From positions 1 to 60,773 of the forward strand of contig CAOYAN010000010.1 in assembly GCA_948562205.1 (NCBI GenBank): a stretch of DNA of 60,773 bases. The letters are read 5' to 3'. The notes under the pieces were generated by a model. The model did no database searches and had not been told where the DNA came from. It saw nothing but the letters and a program-made list of their open reading frames with translations. A program made the translations under genes and the position numbers. Positions 1-7,677 of this stretch are shown in pieces. Numbering within the stretch: the first letter of the stretch is position 1; every line of letters begins with the position of its first letter. Source of the DNA: an uncultured Clostridia bacterium (lineage in GTDB: Bacteria > Bacillota > Clostridia > TANB77 > CAG-465).

Positions 1-40
1 CTATTTCCTCAGTTTATATTTATAACTTAAACAATCTATT

Positions 41-574
41 TTAAATATTTTTTGTTTTCCTAATAATTATTATGCTACTTATAACATCAAGTAATGGAAT
101 AAACTGCAATAAATAATGTATTCCATTAAAGTCTATTTTATTTTTGCTCAAAATTTTAAAACAAAATACTCCAACACATCCACTTTGTATAATTAAAAGA
201 TAAGTAATAAAAATTGGAATTGGTACAAATATAATCATAATCCCACGTGAAGCACCAACAAGTACAAACCATGCAAAACTACTATATATGAAGTTAAAAA
301 TGTAGAAAGGAATACTATATAACTTTAATATTTTCAAACTTTTTCTAAGTATATCTGTATTTTGTTTTTTATACGAAGACATTGACATTCCAATACTTAT
401 AAACCCTGTTATATGAAGTAGCGCCATTTCAAAAAAGAAAAATATAAATAACAAAAATGCAAATATGTTCCACCCCTCATTTTTATTAACTGACACTATC
501 ATAAAAATAGGTACTAATATACTACATACTAAATGCACATACATTAAAGTCAAAAAAGCTTTTGCTGTTTTCAT
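41..574 (-). CDS. hypothetical multi-pass membrane protein
   Basis: This predicted protein of 177 residues is very hydrophobic, with about four membrane spans separated by short charged loops. I do not recognise the family, and no catalytic motif is visible. The start is placed at the ATG at 574 because GGAGG lies eight bases upstream of it; an in-frame ATG at 610 lacks a ribosome binding site. The gene stands alone, next to two broken genes on the same strand, which suggests an accessory region. It could be a small transporter-like or stress membrane protein, but nothing in the sequence decides this. Confidence 0.7.
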   Translation of the reverse strand: MKTAKAFLTLMYVHLVCSILVPIFMIVSVNKNEGWNIFAFLLFIFFFFEMALLHITGFISIGMSMSSYKKQNTDILRKSLKILKLYSIPFYIFNFIYSSFAWFVLVGASRGIMIIFVPIPIFITYLLIIQSGCVGVFCFKILSKNKIDFNGIHYLLQFIPLLDVISSIIIIRKTKNI

Positions 575-679
575 TGTCAATCCTCCATTTTTTAATTTAC
601 TGTTATACATATTTAGTATAACTATTTAAAAATTACATAGTTATTATACCAAAATTTTATGTTGAAATCAATTAACGCA

Positions 680-882
680 CTACTTATCTAAAAAGTCTTT
701 TATTTTACTTGTATCTTTAACATAAGTTTCCGCATATCCACATTTTGGACATACTGCAACACTTATTTTTCCTAAATTATTGAAAATAGCTTATTATTAA
801 CTGTTATACCATAACCACTACGCCAAACTCTAACATCTAAATCCTCAATCATATCACTTTCACATCTCAAACATTTTCTCAT
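680..882 (-). pseudogene. frameshifted small zinc-ribbon protein
   Basis: From an ATG at 882, preceded by AGGAGAG, the frame reads MRKCLRCESDM and continues to a stop near 775. A second frame then continues with VAVCPKCGYAETYVKD and ends at 680. Joined, the two frames make a protein of about 65 residues with two CxxC pairs. This is the layout of the small zinc-ribbon nucleic-acid-binding-like proteins common in Clostridia. The frame change falls near 780-795. The gene is therefore broken by a short indel, unless this is a sequencing error. No function can be assigned beyond zinc binding. Confidence 0.65.
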
Positions 883-917
883 ACAAACACTCTCCTAAAA
901 TTAATAATCCTAATTAT

Positions 918-1223
918 TTAATTTCTCTTAACTCTTCTATCAAATACAATGCCCGCATTATTTACCAAAACATCAATTCTACCAAATTTTTCAATAATTT
1001 GTGAAATCATATTTTTTACTTTTTCTTCACTTGAAATATCACACTTTATTGACAATGCTTCTACATTATAACTTTTCTGTATATATTCCTTTAAATTATT
1101 TGCCTCATTTTCACTATTATTATAATTTATAACAACATTATATCCTCTACTAGAAAATTCTATAGCTGTTGCTCTGCCAATACCTCTTGAACTTCCTGTA
1201 ACTAACACTACTTTATTGTTCAT
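918..1223 (-). pseudogene. truncated short-chain dehydrogenase/reductase (N-terminal part)
   Basis: The product is about 101 residues where SDR enzymes normally have about 250. It has the N-terminal Rossmann signature TGSSRGIG and the NNAG motif typical of 3-oxoacyl-ACP reductase-like SDRs. It ends just after NNAGI with an unrelated tail (VFDRRVKRN), before the catalytic Ser and YxxxK residues. It therefore cannot be a working reductase. The ATG at 1223 has AGGTGGGGA just upstream. No remnant of the C-terminal half is visible next to it, so a deletion has probably removed it. Confidence 0.75.
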
Positions 1224-1297
1224 CTTCCCCACCTCATTTTTGTATATGATATCACTTTCATACTAAAAATTCAACTAACTAGTTATAAATATTTTTA

Positions 1298-1326
1298 TTG
1301 CTATGCTATAATAATTATGCTATAAT
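1298..1326 (+). promoter_or_regulatory. sigma-A type promoter of the small toxin-like gene
   Basis: TTGCTA at 1298-1303 and TATAAT at 1321-1326 are separated by exactly 17 bases, and a TG one base before the -10 makes it an extended -10 element. Transcription would begin near 1333, at the start of the hairpin that covers the ribosome binding site of the 22-codon reading frame. Confidence 0.6.
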
Positions 1327-1329
1327 AAA

Positions 1330-1360
1330 AACACCTACTCTAGTTAAGAGGGGAGGTGTT
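1330..1360 (+). promoter_or_regulatory. 5' hairpin sequestering the ribosome binding site
   Basis: AACACCT (1330-1336) is complementary to AGGTGTT (1354-1360), and CTCT (1338-1341) to AGAG (1347-1350). The second arms contain the whole AGGGGAGGTG ribosome binding site of the reading frame at 1368. A leader that folds over its own Shine-Dalgarno sequence is typical of type I toxin messages, where translation needs processing or refolding. That interpretation is inferred. Confidence 0.55.
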
Positions 1361-1367
1361 TACTTTA

Positions 1368-1436
1368 ATGACTGAACTTATTCTTATACTATTTCTTATG
1401 ATAATTTTTATAAAAGAATTAAATAACAAGAAATAG
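1368..1436 (+). CDS. 22-residue hydrophobic peptide, type I toxin-like
   Basis: The frame encodes MTELILILFLMIIFIKELNNKK: a single membrane-spanning helix followed by a short charged lysine tail. Size and layout match membrane-acting type I toxins (Fst/TxpA or the annotated holin-like toxin families), which are commonly missed because of their length. Support comes from context. There is a good promoter at 1298-1326, a strong ribosome binding site buried in a hairpin, and a terminator at 1449-1486. The antisense antitoxin RNA expected for such a system was not located with confidence. The exact family assignment is uncertain. Confidence 0.5.
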   Translation: MTELILILFLMIIFIKELNNKK

Positions 1437-1448
1437 CAAAACAAAATC

Positions 1449-1486
1449 GTAGTTAGTGTGTTCTAGCACTAGCTACTTTTATTTTA
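1449..1486 (+). terminator. rho-independent terminator of the toxin-like gene
   Basis: GTAGTTAGTG (1449-1458) pairs with CACTAGCTAC (1467-1476) through ten positions including one G-T pair, followed by TTTTATTTTA. Confidence 0.65.
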
Positions 1487-1515
1487 TGTTTAATTTAAAA
1501 AATATATACAAAAAT

Positions 1516-1541
1516 GAGAAGATAGTTCTAGATATCTTCTC
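1516..1541 (-). terminator. terminator downstream of the ABC permease operon
   Basis: GAGAAGATA (1516-1524) and TATCTTCTC (1533-1541) form a nine-base-pair stem. Read on the minus strand it is followed by ATTTTTG, so it probably ends the transcript of the TetR/ABC operon, about 160 bases past its last stop codon. Confidence 0.55.
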
Positions 1542-1699
1542 GTTTACTTTTGACTAAACTTATTCATTCCAACACATCGTTGTAACATAATTATAACATT
1601 AAATTTTTCATATGTCAAATTTAAAAAATCTATTTTTTATTTATTCTTAGTATATTATCACTTTTTATCATTATCTTTTTTATCTTCAATAATTATCTC

Positions 1700-2848
1700 C
1701 TATCCTATTTTACTTTTCTTTTTTGAAATAATATTTGTAATTACAACAAACACTATAGTAAACATAAGCATAATAAGCATATTTATTACAATAGGTTTTA
1801 TATTCTCTATTGATAATGTCTCAAGTTTTAATATTATATCATTATTATTTATATAATAATATGTTGGTAAAATATGAGCAATTTTTAATACTGTATCTGG
1901 TAAAAACTGAGCAGGTACAAAAGCACCACATAAGAAACTTGAGCCAAGTGCTATAACATTTACTATTCCATTTATTGCATTTTTATTATTTACTAAATTA
2001 CCTATCAAAAATGCAATAGACAATGCACATATAGTAAATATAAATAAATTTAATATATACATAATTCCATTTAATGAGAACATTATATCTCCAAGTAGTA
2101 TAAAACTAAGTAATACATAGAATACACATAATACTATAGCAAACAAACTATTAGACAAAAATAAATCTCTATTATACTTTCTATAGTTCATACTACTTAT
2201 AACTGTTCTTTTCTTAATTTTCTCAGATTTAAAACTAGATAGTATTAAACATATTACATACACACAACCTGCAAGCATACTATAACTTGCAAAATTATAA
2301 TAAAATGAAGCTTTTGAAAGTCCTGCTGTATCTAGTTTAGATGTAACCTCTACTTCTGTTTCTTTAGATAGAGTATCATTTATTTTATTTATTAAATCTT
2401 CTTCTGTATCTACTACATCTTTATATACATTTGCAACTTTAATATATCTTGTAAGCATCATTTCAGCTAAAGATGCTTGATAATCTCCAGTACTTTTTAT
2501 TTCAATTTTAGGATTTTTCCCTTCTAAAAAATGTTTACTATAATTTTTAGGTATATAAATAATATAATTTACATCTCTATAAAATAGGGCATCATCTATT
2601 TTTTCTTGTGTTTTTTCTATGTCTATAATGTTACTATTATTTTCAATATATGAAATTAAATTATTTGTAATTTTATTATTATCATCACTGTTTATAATCA
2701 AAACATCAGGTTTACTTGAAACAAAATTTGTACTAGTATCACTTGTTTGCATATTAAAGGCACCAAATACCATTAAAATTATTGTATACATTATAACTGT
2801 AACTATACAAGATTTTAATACTTTAAGATAAGTTCTAAATACTGTCAT
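1700..2848 (-). CDS. ABC-2 type transporter permease (second subunit)
   Basis: This 382-residue protein has one N-terminal membrane helix, an extracytoplasmic domain of roughly residues 40-180, and about five C-terminal helices. That is the standard ABC-2 permease layout of exporters for drugs, lipids or peptides. It overlaps the upstream permease gene by 14 bases, so the two are translated together. Together with the ATPase at 4028-4966 it probably forms one heterodimeric exporter under control of the TetR regulator. The substrate cannot be inferred. Confidence 0.85.
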   Translation of the reverse strand: MTVFRTYLKVLKSCIVTVIMYTIILMVFGAFNMQTSDTSTNFVSSKPDVLIINSDDNNKITNNLISYIENNSNIIDIEKTQEKIDDALFYRDVNYIIYIPKNYSKHFLEGKNPKIEIKSTGDYQASLAEMMLTRYIKVANVYKDVVDTEEDLINKINDTLSKETEVEVTSKLDTAGLSKASFYYNFASYSMLAGCVYVICLILSSFKSEKIKKRTVISSMNYRKYNRDLFLSNSLFAIVLCVFYVLLSFILLGDIMFSLNGIMYILNLFIFTICALSIAFLIGNLVNNKNAINGIVNVIALGSSFLCGAFVPAQFLPDTVLKIAHILPTYYYINNNDIILKLETLSIENIKPIVINMLIMLMFTIVFVVITNIISKKKSKIG

Positions 2849-4028
2849 ATTTCTGCCTCCTTAAACTGATAATTGATATTCCTATTAAAATAAGCGAAAA
2901 TACAAGTAAACTTACTACATTAAAATAATATCTATCTAAAGTGTCATAATAGTATAGCGAATAAAGTCCATCTGTTATCATACTTGCTGGATTTAGCTTA
3001 TTTAAAATTGGTATATTTTTATCTACTATATACTTCATTGTAACACCCATCATTCCAGATAGAAAACATCCAAACATAGTAATAGATATTACAATACCTG
3101 TTTTTAAATTTTCATTTGTTTTAAACACTGAAGCAATAAAAACACCTAAAGAAAGTCCTGACAAAGATCCAACAAGTGCAAGTAAAATAACATATAACAA
3201 ATTATTACCATAATCCACTTTAAGTACAAATATAGTATATATAAATAGTAAAAATAGTCCAAAAAGCTGAGTTATATAACTTGCAAGTACACTACTTAAA
3301 ATAACTTTTCCCTTAGATGTAGGACTTATAGCAACTCTTTTACCATTATTACTCATATTAGGTAAATTCTGATTTATTACAACCATACCAAGTATTCCAC
3401 CATAAAGACAAGCCATAGCAATTAAAGTATAGTATTCAATCATAGTATAACTTAAATTTTTATTTGATACATTTTCAATATTTACATTATCATCTTTTAA
3501 CATCTCCAAAGCTTCTTTTTGTAAATTTTCAATAAATACATCAAAACTATTAAACTCTATAGTACCATTTTTAACTTGTTCTTTTATTTTATGTTCTATT
3601 ACATTTTTAACAAGTTCTTCTGATTGTAATATCTCTTCTGTTACATATTTTAATACTGTTTCATTTATTCCACTACTTGTGACAATAACTTTTGGAGTAT
3701 CATTAAATATCAAATAACCACTGATTTCTTCATTTTCTAGTAATTTTCTGGCTTCATCTTCTGTTACATATTTAGTGTTAAATACTCTTTCATCATCATT
3801 TTCATCACTTAATTTTTCAAATGATTTTTTAAAAGTTTCATTCTCCTTAAATTCTGAATTATTAACAATAGCTATATCTATAATATCTAATTTTTCATTT
3901 TTTTCAATATTTGAAAATGCCATCTTGAAAAAAGTTCCAAGAATTATTGGAAAGGCAAAAGTCCAAAATATTAGCATTTTATTTTTTAAGAGAGTTTTTA
4001 GAGCATATTTAAAATTATGTATAAACAT
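2835..4028 (-). CDS. ABC-2 type transporter permease (first subunit)
   Basis: This 397-residue protein has the same topology as the next gene. An N-terminal helix (about residues 18-38) is followed by a long external segment to about residue 195, then about six helices in the C-terminal half. Its start overlaps the ATPase stop by one base, which indicates translational coupling. The family exports hydrophobic or peptide substrates using the partner ATPase. Sequence similarity to its neighbour is limited to the general fold, so the pair is a heterodimer rather than a recent duplication. Confidence 0.85.
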   Translation of the reverse strand: MFIHNFKYALKTLLKNKMLIFWTFAFPIILGTFFKMAFSNIEKNEKLDIIDIAIVNNSEFKENETFKKSFEKLSDENDDERVFNTKYVTEDEARKLLENEEISGYLIFNDTPKVIVTSSGINETVLKYVTEEILQSEELVKNVIEHKIKEQVKNGTIEFNSFDVFIENLQKEALEMLKDDNVNIENVSNKNLSYTMIEYYTLIAMACLYGGILGMVVINQNLPNMSNNGKRVAISPTSKGKVILSSVLASYITQLFGLFLLFIYTIFVLKVDYGNNLLYVILLALVGSLSGLSLGVFIASVFKTNENLKTGIVISITMFGCFLSGMMGVTMKYIVDKNIPILNKLNPASMITDGLYSLYYYDTLDRYYFNVVSLLVFSLILIGISIISLRRQKYDSI

Positions 4029-4966
4029 TAGTCACGAAGTTCCTTACCTGTAAGCTCTAAGAACACATCATTTAGTGTTGGTCTTTCTACAAATATATTA
4101 TTATACTTAATACTCTCTTTTTTTAGATACTCTATTAATTCGCCTAAATTATTTTTGCCTTTTTTATATGATATAACTAACACATGATTTTTATATGTAA
4201 CTTCATCAACATTATCAAACTCTTTTATTTTTCTTACATACTTATCATCTAAGTCTATTACTTCAACACTTACTTTTTCTTCTATTTTTGTAAGCTCTTT
4301 TAATTCATCATTTGTACCACTAGCTATAATCTTACCTTTATCTAAAATAATTACTCTGTCACATAAAATTTCTACTTCTTCCATATAATGAGTAGTATAA
4401 ACAATAGTAGCACCTAAATCTCTTAATTTCTTTATTCCATCTAGTATGTTATTTCTACTTTGTGGATCTACTGCAACAGTTGGCTCATCTAAAAATATAA
4501 TTTTGGGTTTGTGAGAAACACCACAAGCTATATTTAATCTTCTTAAAAGACCACCAGATAATTGTTTTGGATAAAATTTTTTAAATTCATTTAGACCAAC
4601 AAGATATATTGCCTCATCTATATATTTTTTACGTGTATTTTTATCTTTTATATATAACCCGCAAAAATAATCTATATTATCATATACTGTAAGTTCTTCA
4701 AATACTGCTACATCTTGAAATACAACTCCAATATCTCTTTTTATATCATAAGCAGTAGGTTTCATTTTCTTTCCAAATATTTCAATACTACCTGATCCAA
4801 AATTTAATAATGATAAAATACAATTAATAGTAGTTGTCTTACCACTTCCATTAGGACCTAGTAATCCTAATATTTCACCTTCATGCACTTCAAATGATAA
4901 ATTGTCTACTGCCTTTAGTTTTTTATACTCTTTTGTTAAGTTTTTAACTTCAATAACATTTTTCAT
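4028..4966 (-). CDS. ABC transporter ATP-binding protein (DrrA/CcmA-like)
   Basis: The product is 312 residues. It has Walker A GPNGSGKTT near residues 36-44, a signature loop LSGGLLRRL, Walker B IIFLDEPT, a D-loop and the switch histidine in TTHYMEE. After the nucleotide-binding domain there is a C-terminal extension of about 90 residues like that of DrrA-type exporters. It hydrolyses ATP at the cytoplasmic face of the two permeases encoded immediately downstream. It overlaps the TetR gene by four bases (ATGA arrangement), so all four genes form one operon. Confidence 0.9.
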   Translation of the reverse strand: MKNVIEVKNLTKEYKKLKAVDNLSFEVHEGEILGLLGPNGSGKTTTINCILSLLNFGSGSIEIFGKKMKPTAYDIKRDIGVVFQDVAVFEELTVYDNIDYFCGLYIKDKNTRKKYIDEAIYLVGLNEFKKFYPKQLSGGLLRRLNIACGVSHKPKIIFLDEPTVAVDPQSRNNILDGIKKLRDLGATIVYTTHYMEEVEILCDRVIILDKGKIIASGTNDELKELTKIEEKVSVEVIDLDDKYVRKIKEFDNVDEVTYKNHVLVISYKKGKNNLGELIEYLKKESIKYNNIFVERPTLNDVFLELTGKELRD

Positions 4967-5538
4967 AAACTTTCTCCTTTATTTAATTTATACCCTTTAA
5001 ACATTTCAAGAACTGTATTCTCCAAAAGTTTATCTATCTCTTCATCTGTAAATTTTACTGTATTAGTTGCAACTAAGCATGCAATTCCATGAGTAAATAT
5101 CCACACTTTTACATGAAATTTCTTTTGTTCCTCAAAAGATAGCCCTGTAAGTTTTTGACCAGTTCTTATAATATTATCTCCTACATTATCTGCCATCACA
5201 AAATTTTCTGCAGAAAGTGTTGTCTTTTGCATAAATATAATTTTAAAAAACTCAGGATAATCTCTTGCAAATCTTATATATGATAGTCCCTTAAGCTTGT
5301 ATGCCTTAACATCATTTTCGTCTACAATCATATACTCCATATATTTATTATATATTTTATCATAAACAACACTTTTTAATTCTTCCATATTAGAAAAATT
5401 ATGAAATATAGGTTGGACTGATGAATTTAACTCTTTTGCAATTCTTCTTGCATTAAGACTTTCAAATCCCTCTTCTTTAACTATTTCATATGATATATCT
5501 ATAATATCCTCTTTAGTAAACTTTATAAGTGGTGGCAT
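4963..5538 (-). CDS. TetR family transcriptional regulator
   Basis: This 191-residue protein has an N-terminal helix-turn-helix (ARRIAKELNSSVQPIFHNF, about residues 28-46) and a helical ligand-binding C-terminal domain, as in TetR-type repressors. The start is taken at the ATG at 5538 because AAAGGAAGTG lies just upstream; the longer frame to 5580 has no ribosome binding site. It is first in the operon with an ABC-2 exporter, so it most likely represses that exporter until a toxic ligand binds. Two inverted repeats upstream are plausible operators. Confidence 0.88.
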   Translation of the reverse strand: MPPLIKFTKEDIIDISYEIVKEEGFESLNARRIAKELNSSVQPIFHNFSNMEELKSVVYDKIYNKYMEYMIVDENDVKAYKLKGLSYIRFARDYPEFFKIIFMQKTTLSAENFVMADNVGDNIIRTGQKLTGLSFEEQKKFHVKVWIFTHGIACLVATNTVKFTDEEIDKLLENTVLEMFKGYKLNKGESL

Positions 5539-5559
5539 CTTATCACTTCCTTTCTTTAA

Positions 5560-5573
5560 ATAACAAATGTTAT
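5560..5573 (-). promoter_or_regulatory. palindrome upstream of tetR-type gene
   Basis: ATAACAAATGTTAT is a perfect 14-base palindrome between the promoter and the start codon of the TetR gene. It is a possible repressor site. Confidence 0.4.
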
Positions 5574-5588
5574 ATATCATTAGTTATA

Positions 5589-5633
5589 ATTATACTATAT
5601 AAAAAAACCTTTGTAAATAAAATTACAAAAGTT
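5589..5633 (-). promoter_or_regulatory. promoter and operator-like repeat of the TetR/ABC operon
   Basis: On the minus strand TTTACA (5612-5617) and TATAAT (5589-5594) are separated by exactly 17 bases, a near-consensus sigma-A promoter. An imperfect inverted repeat with arms at 5606-5616 and 5623-5633 (10 of 11 positions match, 6-base spacer) overlaps the -35. This is the expected position for autorepression by the TetR protein. Confidence 0.6.
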
Positions 5634-5660
5634 TATATAATATACACTATTTTTAATATA

Positions 5661-6350
5661 TCACTTATTTATCTCTAACTTTTCATATACTTTATTTTTA
5701 AACTCATCTAATCTATTATTATTTAAAATTATATGAGGACAATCTTTTCCAGAATAATCATGATGAGTTCTTATACAATCTGTATCAAGATTATATTCTT
5801 TAATCAAATATGCAACAAGTAAAGTAGCATTATTAAATGTTTTCTCAAAATCAGAGTCTTTATTTACACATAGTTCAATACCTATTCCAAACCAGTTTCC
5901 AACTCTAGACGCTGCATGATATGCCACTTCATTATCTGGTATGTGATGATATATTTTTTCACTATCTACTGTATAGTGCCAAGCAGTAGAGATTGTATTA
6001 CTATATTTCAAAAATTCTGAATGATTTTTAGCATCTGCACCCTCTCTTGTATTATCAGTTTCGTGTATAACAATATATTTTATTTTTCTTTTAATTTTAG
6101 TTCTTGCGATATTTTCATCATCTAAAATCTCAGTATAAATAGGTATTCCATTTACTTCATTAGGAAATAAAGAATAGTCAGTTACATCATCTTCTGAAAT
6201 CATTGACTCTTCATCTATTTCATTTTTTATCTCAACTTTAGTTTTAGAAAATGCAACTATCAAAAACAAAACAAGCATTATAACACCTATTGAAAGTAAT
6301 GTACCAATCATTATCATTTTTTTATCTATTATTATATTTATATTTTTCAT
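5661..6350 (-). CDS. N-acetylmuramoyl-L-alanine amidase (Amidase_2 fold), membrane-anchored
   Basis: This 229-residue protein has one N-terminal membrane anchor (about residues 12-34) and an external amidase domain. Zinc-ligand motifs are visible: the first histidine in YIVIHETD, and later the histidines of THHDYSGKDCPH. The IGIELCV strand is typical of the family. The family cuts the bond between N-acetylmuramic acid and L-alanine in peptidoglycan. The gene stands alone. The anchor rather than a cleavable signal, and the absence of cell-wall-binding repeats, suggest a remodelling enzyme held at the membrane rather than a secreted lysin. Confidence 0.85.
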   Translation of the reverse strand: MKNINIIIDKKMIMIGTLLSIGVIMLVLFLIVAFSKTKVEIKNEIDEESMISEDDVTDYSLFPNEVNGIPIYTEILDDENIARTKIKRKIKYIVIHETDNTREGADAKNHSEFLKYSNTISTAWHYTVDSEKIYHHIPDNEVAYHAASRVGNWFGIGIELCVNKDSDFEKTFNNATLLVAYLIKEYNLDTDCIRTHHDYSGKDCPHIILNNNRLDEFKNKVYEKLEINK

Positions 6351-6600
6351 TTTTACCTCTTAATTATTATAGTTAGAATTACTATATATTATAACAGATG
6401 ATTAGAATAATTTAAATACAATATTTTGATATTTAAATATATAAAAGTAAAGGTAAAACTAAATTTACATAAGGTAAATTCTTTCTACAAATAATTTAAT
6501 TACTATTCCTATATAATTTATTAATATTTTTATATAGATTTAAAAATATTTATAATATATAATTTTACTATGTTAATTCATTTTAGGTATTAAATATACC

Positions 6601-6621
6601 TGTTCTGTCTCAGACAGAACA
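6601..6621 (+). promoter_or_regulatory. perfect palindrome upstream of the tandem RHH gene
   Basis: TGTTCTGTCT and AGACAGAACA form ten-base arms around a single central C. The element ends 13 bases before the ribosome binding site of the gene at 6645. It is markedly richer in G+C than its surroundings. It could be the operator of the DNA-binding protein it precedes, or a leader hairpin. The rest of the 6351-6644 gap shows nothing else recognisable. Confidence 0.6.
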
Positions 6622-6644
6622 CATATAATAATAGAGGTGATAGT

Positions 6645-6920
6645 TTGAAAGAAAAAACAGTTCAAAGATTATTAGAAATTCCTGATTATATAATTAACAA
6701 AATTGACAAAGATGAAAGTATAAATAGTTTTATAAATCGAGCAATTATAAATAACATATGTACAGATATTTCTTTTATAAAGATTAGTAAAAAAACACAT
6801 ACTATTCCTGTTAGAGTTAGAATTAAAACCAGTACTTATACTAAATTAAAAGAATTAATATCTAAATATAACATATCTATTCAAAAATTAATTTTACATT
6901 TTATCTTATTAGAGTTATAG
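6645..6920 (+). CDS. small protein with two ribbon-helix-helix-like motifs
   Basis: This 91-residue protein starts at a TTG, with GAGGTGA four bases upstream. Two segments each look like a ribbon-helix-helix unit: a short strand, then two helices. The first covers about residues 5-40 (TVQRLLEIPDYII, then SINSFINRAI). The second covers about residues 53-90 (IPVRVRI, then STYTKLKELISKYN and ISIQKLILHF). Tandem RHH proteins such as TraY bind DNA as pseudo-dimers. A perfect palindrome lies directly upstream, which suggests autoregulation. The family assignment is by pattern only. Confidence 0.55.
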   Translation: MKEKTVQRLLEIPDYIINKIDKDESINSFINRAIINNICTDISFIKISKKTHTIPVRVRIKTSTYTKLKELISKYNISIQKLILHFILLEL

Positions 6921-6965
6921 AAATAGATAAACTGTTTCATGTGCAGTTTATCTATTTAATTTTAT
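6921..6965 (+). terminator. terminator of the RHH-like gene
   Basis: AAATAGATAAACTG (6921-6934) and CAGTTTATCTATTT (6944-6957) form a perfect 14-base-pair stem directly after the stop codon, followed by AATTTTAT. Confidence 0.75.
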
Positions 6966-7020
6966 AATATAATAATACTTTTTAGTGTACCTTCTTGCCT
7001 AAATATAATCTATAATAGAT

Positions 7021-7317
7021 TTATCCAATTCCTCTTCCATACATAATTCTTACAATTTGTATGCTACTATTTCTTATCCTATAAAAAACAATATAATTAT
7101 CTACAATAATTTTTCTAATTTCTAACTTTTTTATTACATCATCATCTATAATCGCATATATTTCAGGATTAATTCTTAGTTTATCTATTTCTTCTCTTAT
7201 CTTATAAACTAAATTTTGGGCAATGCTTGGTTCTTGTAAATTATATTTGATATATGTTTTTATATTTATCAAATCCTGTTTAGACTCTTTTGAATATTCT
7301 ATATTGTATTCTTTCAA
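7021..7317 (-). CDS. type II toxin, RelE/ParE superfamily
   Basis: This basic 98-residue protein has the RelE/ParE layout. Two N-terminal helices containing YSKESKQDLINIKTYI are followed by beta strands ending in YIVFYRIRNSSIQIVRIMYGR. Family members are either ribosome-dependent mRNA endonucleases (RelE) or gyrase inhibitors (ParE); the sequence alone does not separate these here. It follows an antitoxin gene of Phd/YefM type by 19 bases on the same strand, the usual antitoxin-first order. The pair lies directly beside a CRISPR array. Confidence 0.85.
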   Translation of the reverse strand: MKEYNIEYSKESKQDLINIKTYIKYNLQEPSIAQNLVYKIREEIDKLRINPEIYAIIDDDVIKKLEIRKIIVDNYIVFYRIRNSSIQIVRIMYGRGIG

Positions 7318-7336
7318 TATATAACCTTCTTTCTTA

Positions 7337-7591
7337 CTAAATTTTATCTAACTCGTCAAAAATTTCTTGGCTTGTATATTTTTCACCTTTTTCTAATGTT
7401 TCAATTCCCTTTTCTAGTTCTTTATATAACATATATCTATCTGTTAAAAGTTCATATAATTCAATACTCATGACTGCTAAATCTCCTGCACCGTTTTTTG
7501 TAATATAAACTGGGCTCTTTGTTTGATGACAAATTGTAGAAATTTCATTATAATTATTTCTTAAATCAGAACTTGGTCTAATAATTGGCAT
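7337..7591 (-). CDS. type II antitoxin, Phd/YefM family
   Basis: The protein has 84 residues. The N-terminal part (IIRPSSDLRNNYNEISTICH, then PVYITKNGAGDLAVMS) is the Phd/YefM DNA-binding and dimerisation domain, and the C-terminal part is the acidic helical region that wraps the toxin. The ATG at 7591 is chosen because GGAGGTGTTTA precedes it; the longer frame to 7621 lacks a ribosome binding site. It should neutralise the RelE/ParE-type toxin and repress the operon through the inverted repeat at 7633-7653. Confidence 0.85.
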   Translation of the reverse strand: MPIIRPSSDLRNNYNEISTICHQTKSPVYITKNGAGDLAVMSIELYELLTDRYMLYKELEKGIETLEKGEKYTSQEIFDELDKI

Positions 7592-7621
7592 ATTAAACAC
7601 CTCCATTAATATTATATACAT

Positions 7622-7653
7622 ATTTTATCAAAATATTGATATATAGTCAATAT
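7622..7653 (-). promoter_or_regulatory. toxin-antitoxin promoter with operator-like inverted repeat
   Basis: On the minus strand TTGACT (7645-7650) and TAAAAT (7622-7627) are spaced by 17 bases. The inverted repeat ATATTGA (7633-7639) / TCAATAT (7647-7653) lies over the -35 and spacer, where Phd/YefM antitoxins typically bind. Confidence 0.5.
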
Positions 7654-7677
7654 TTTTTATAGAATTATTTAGATTTC

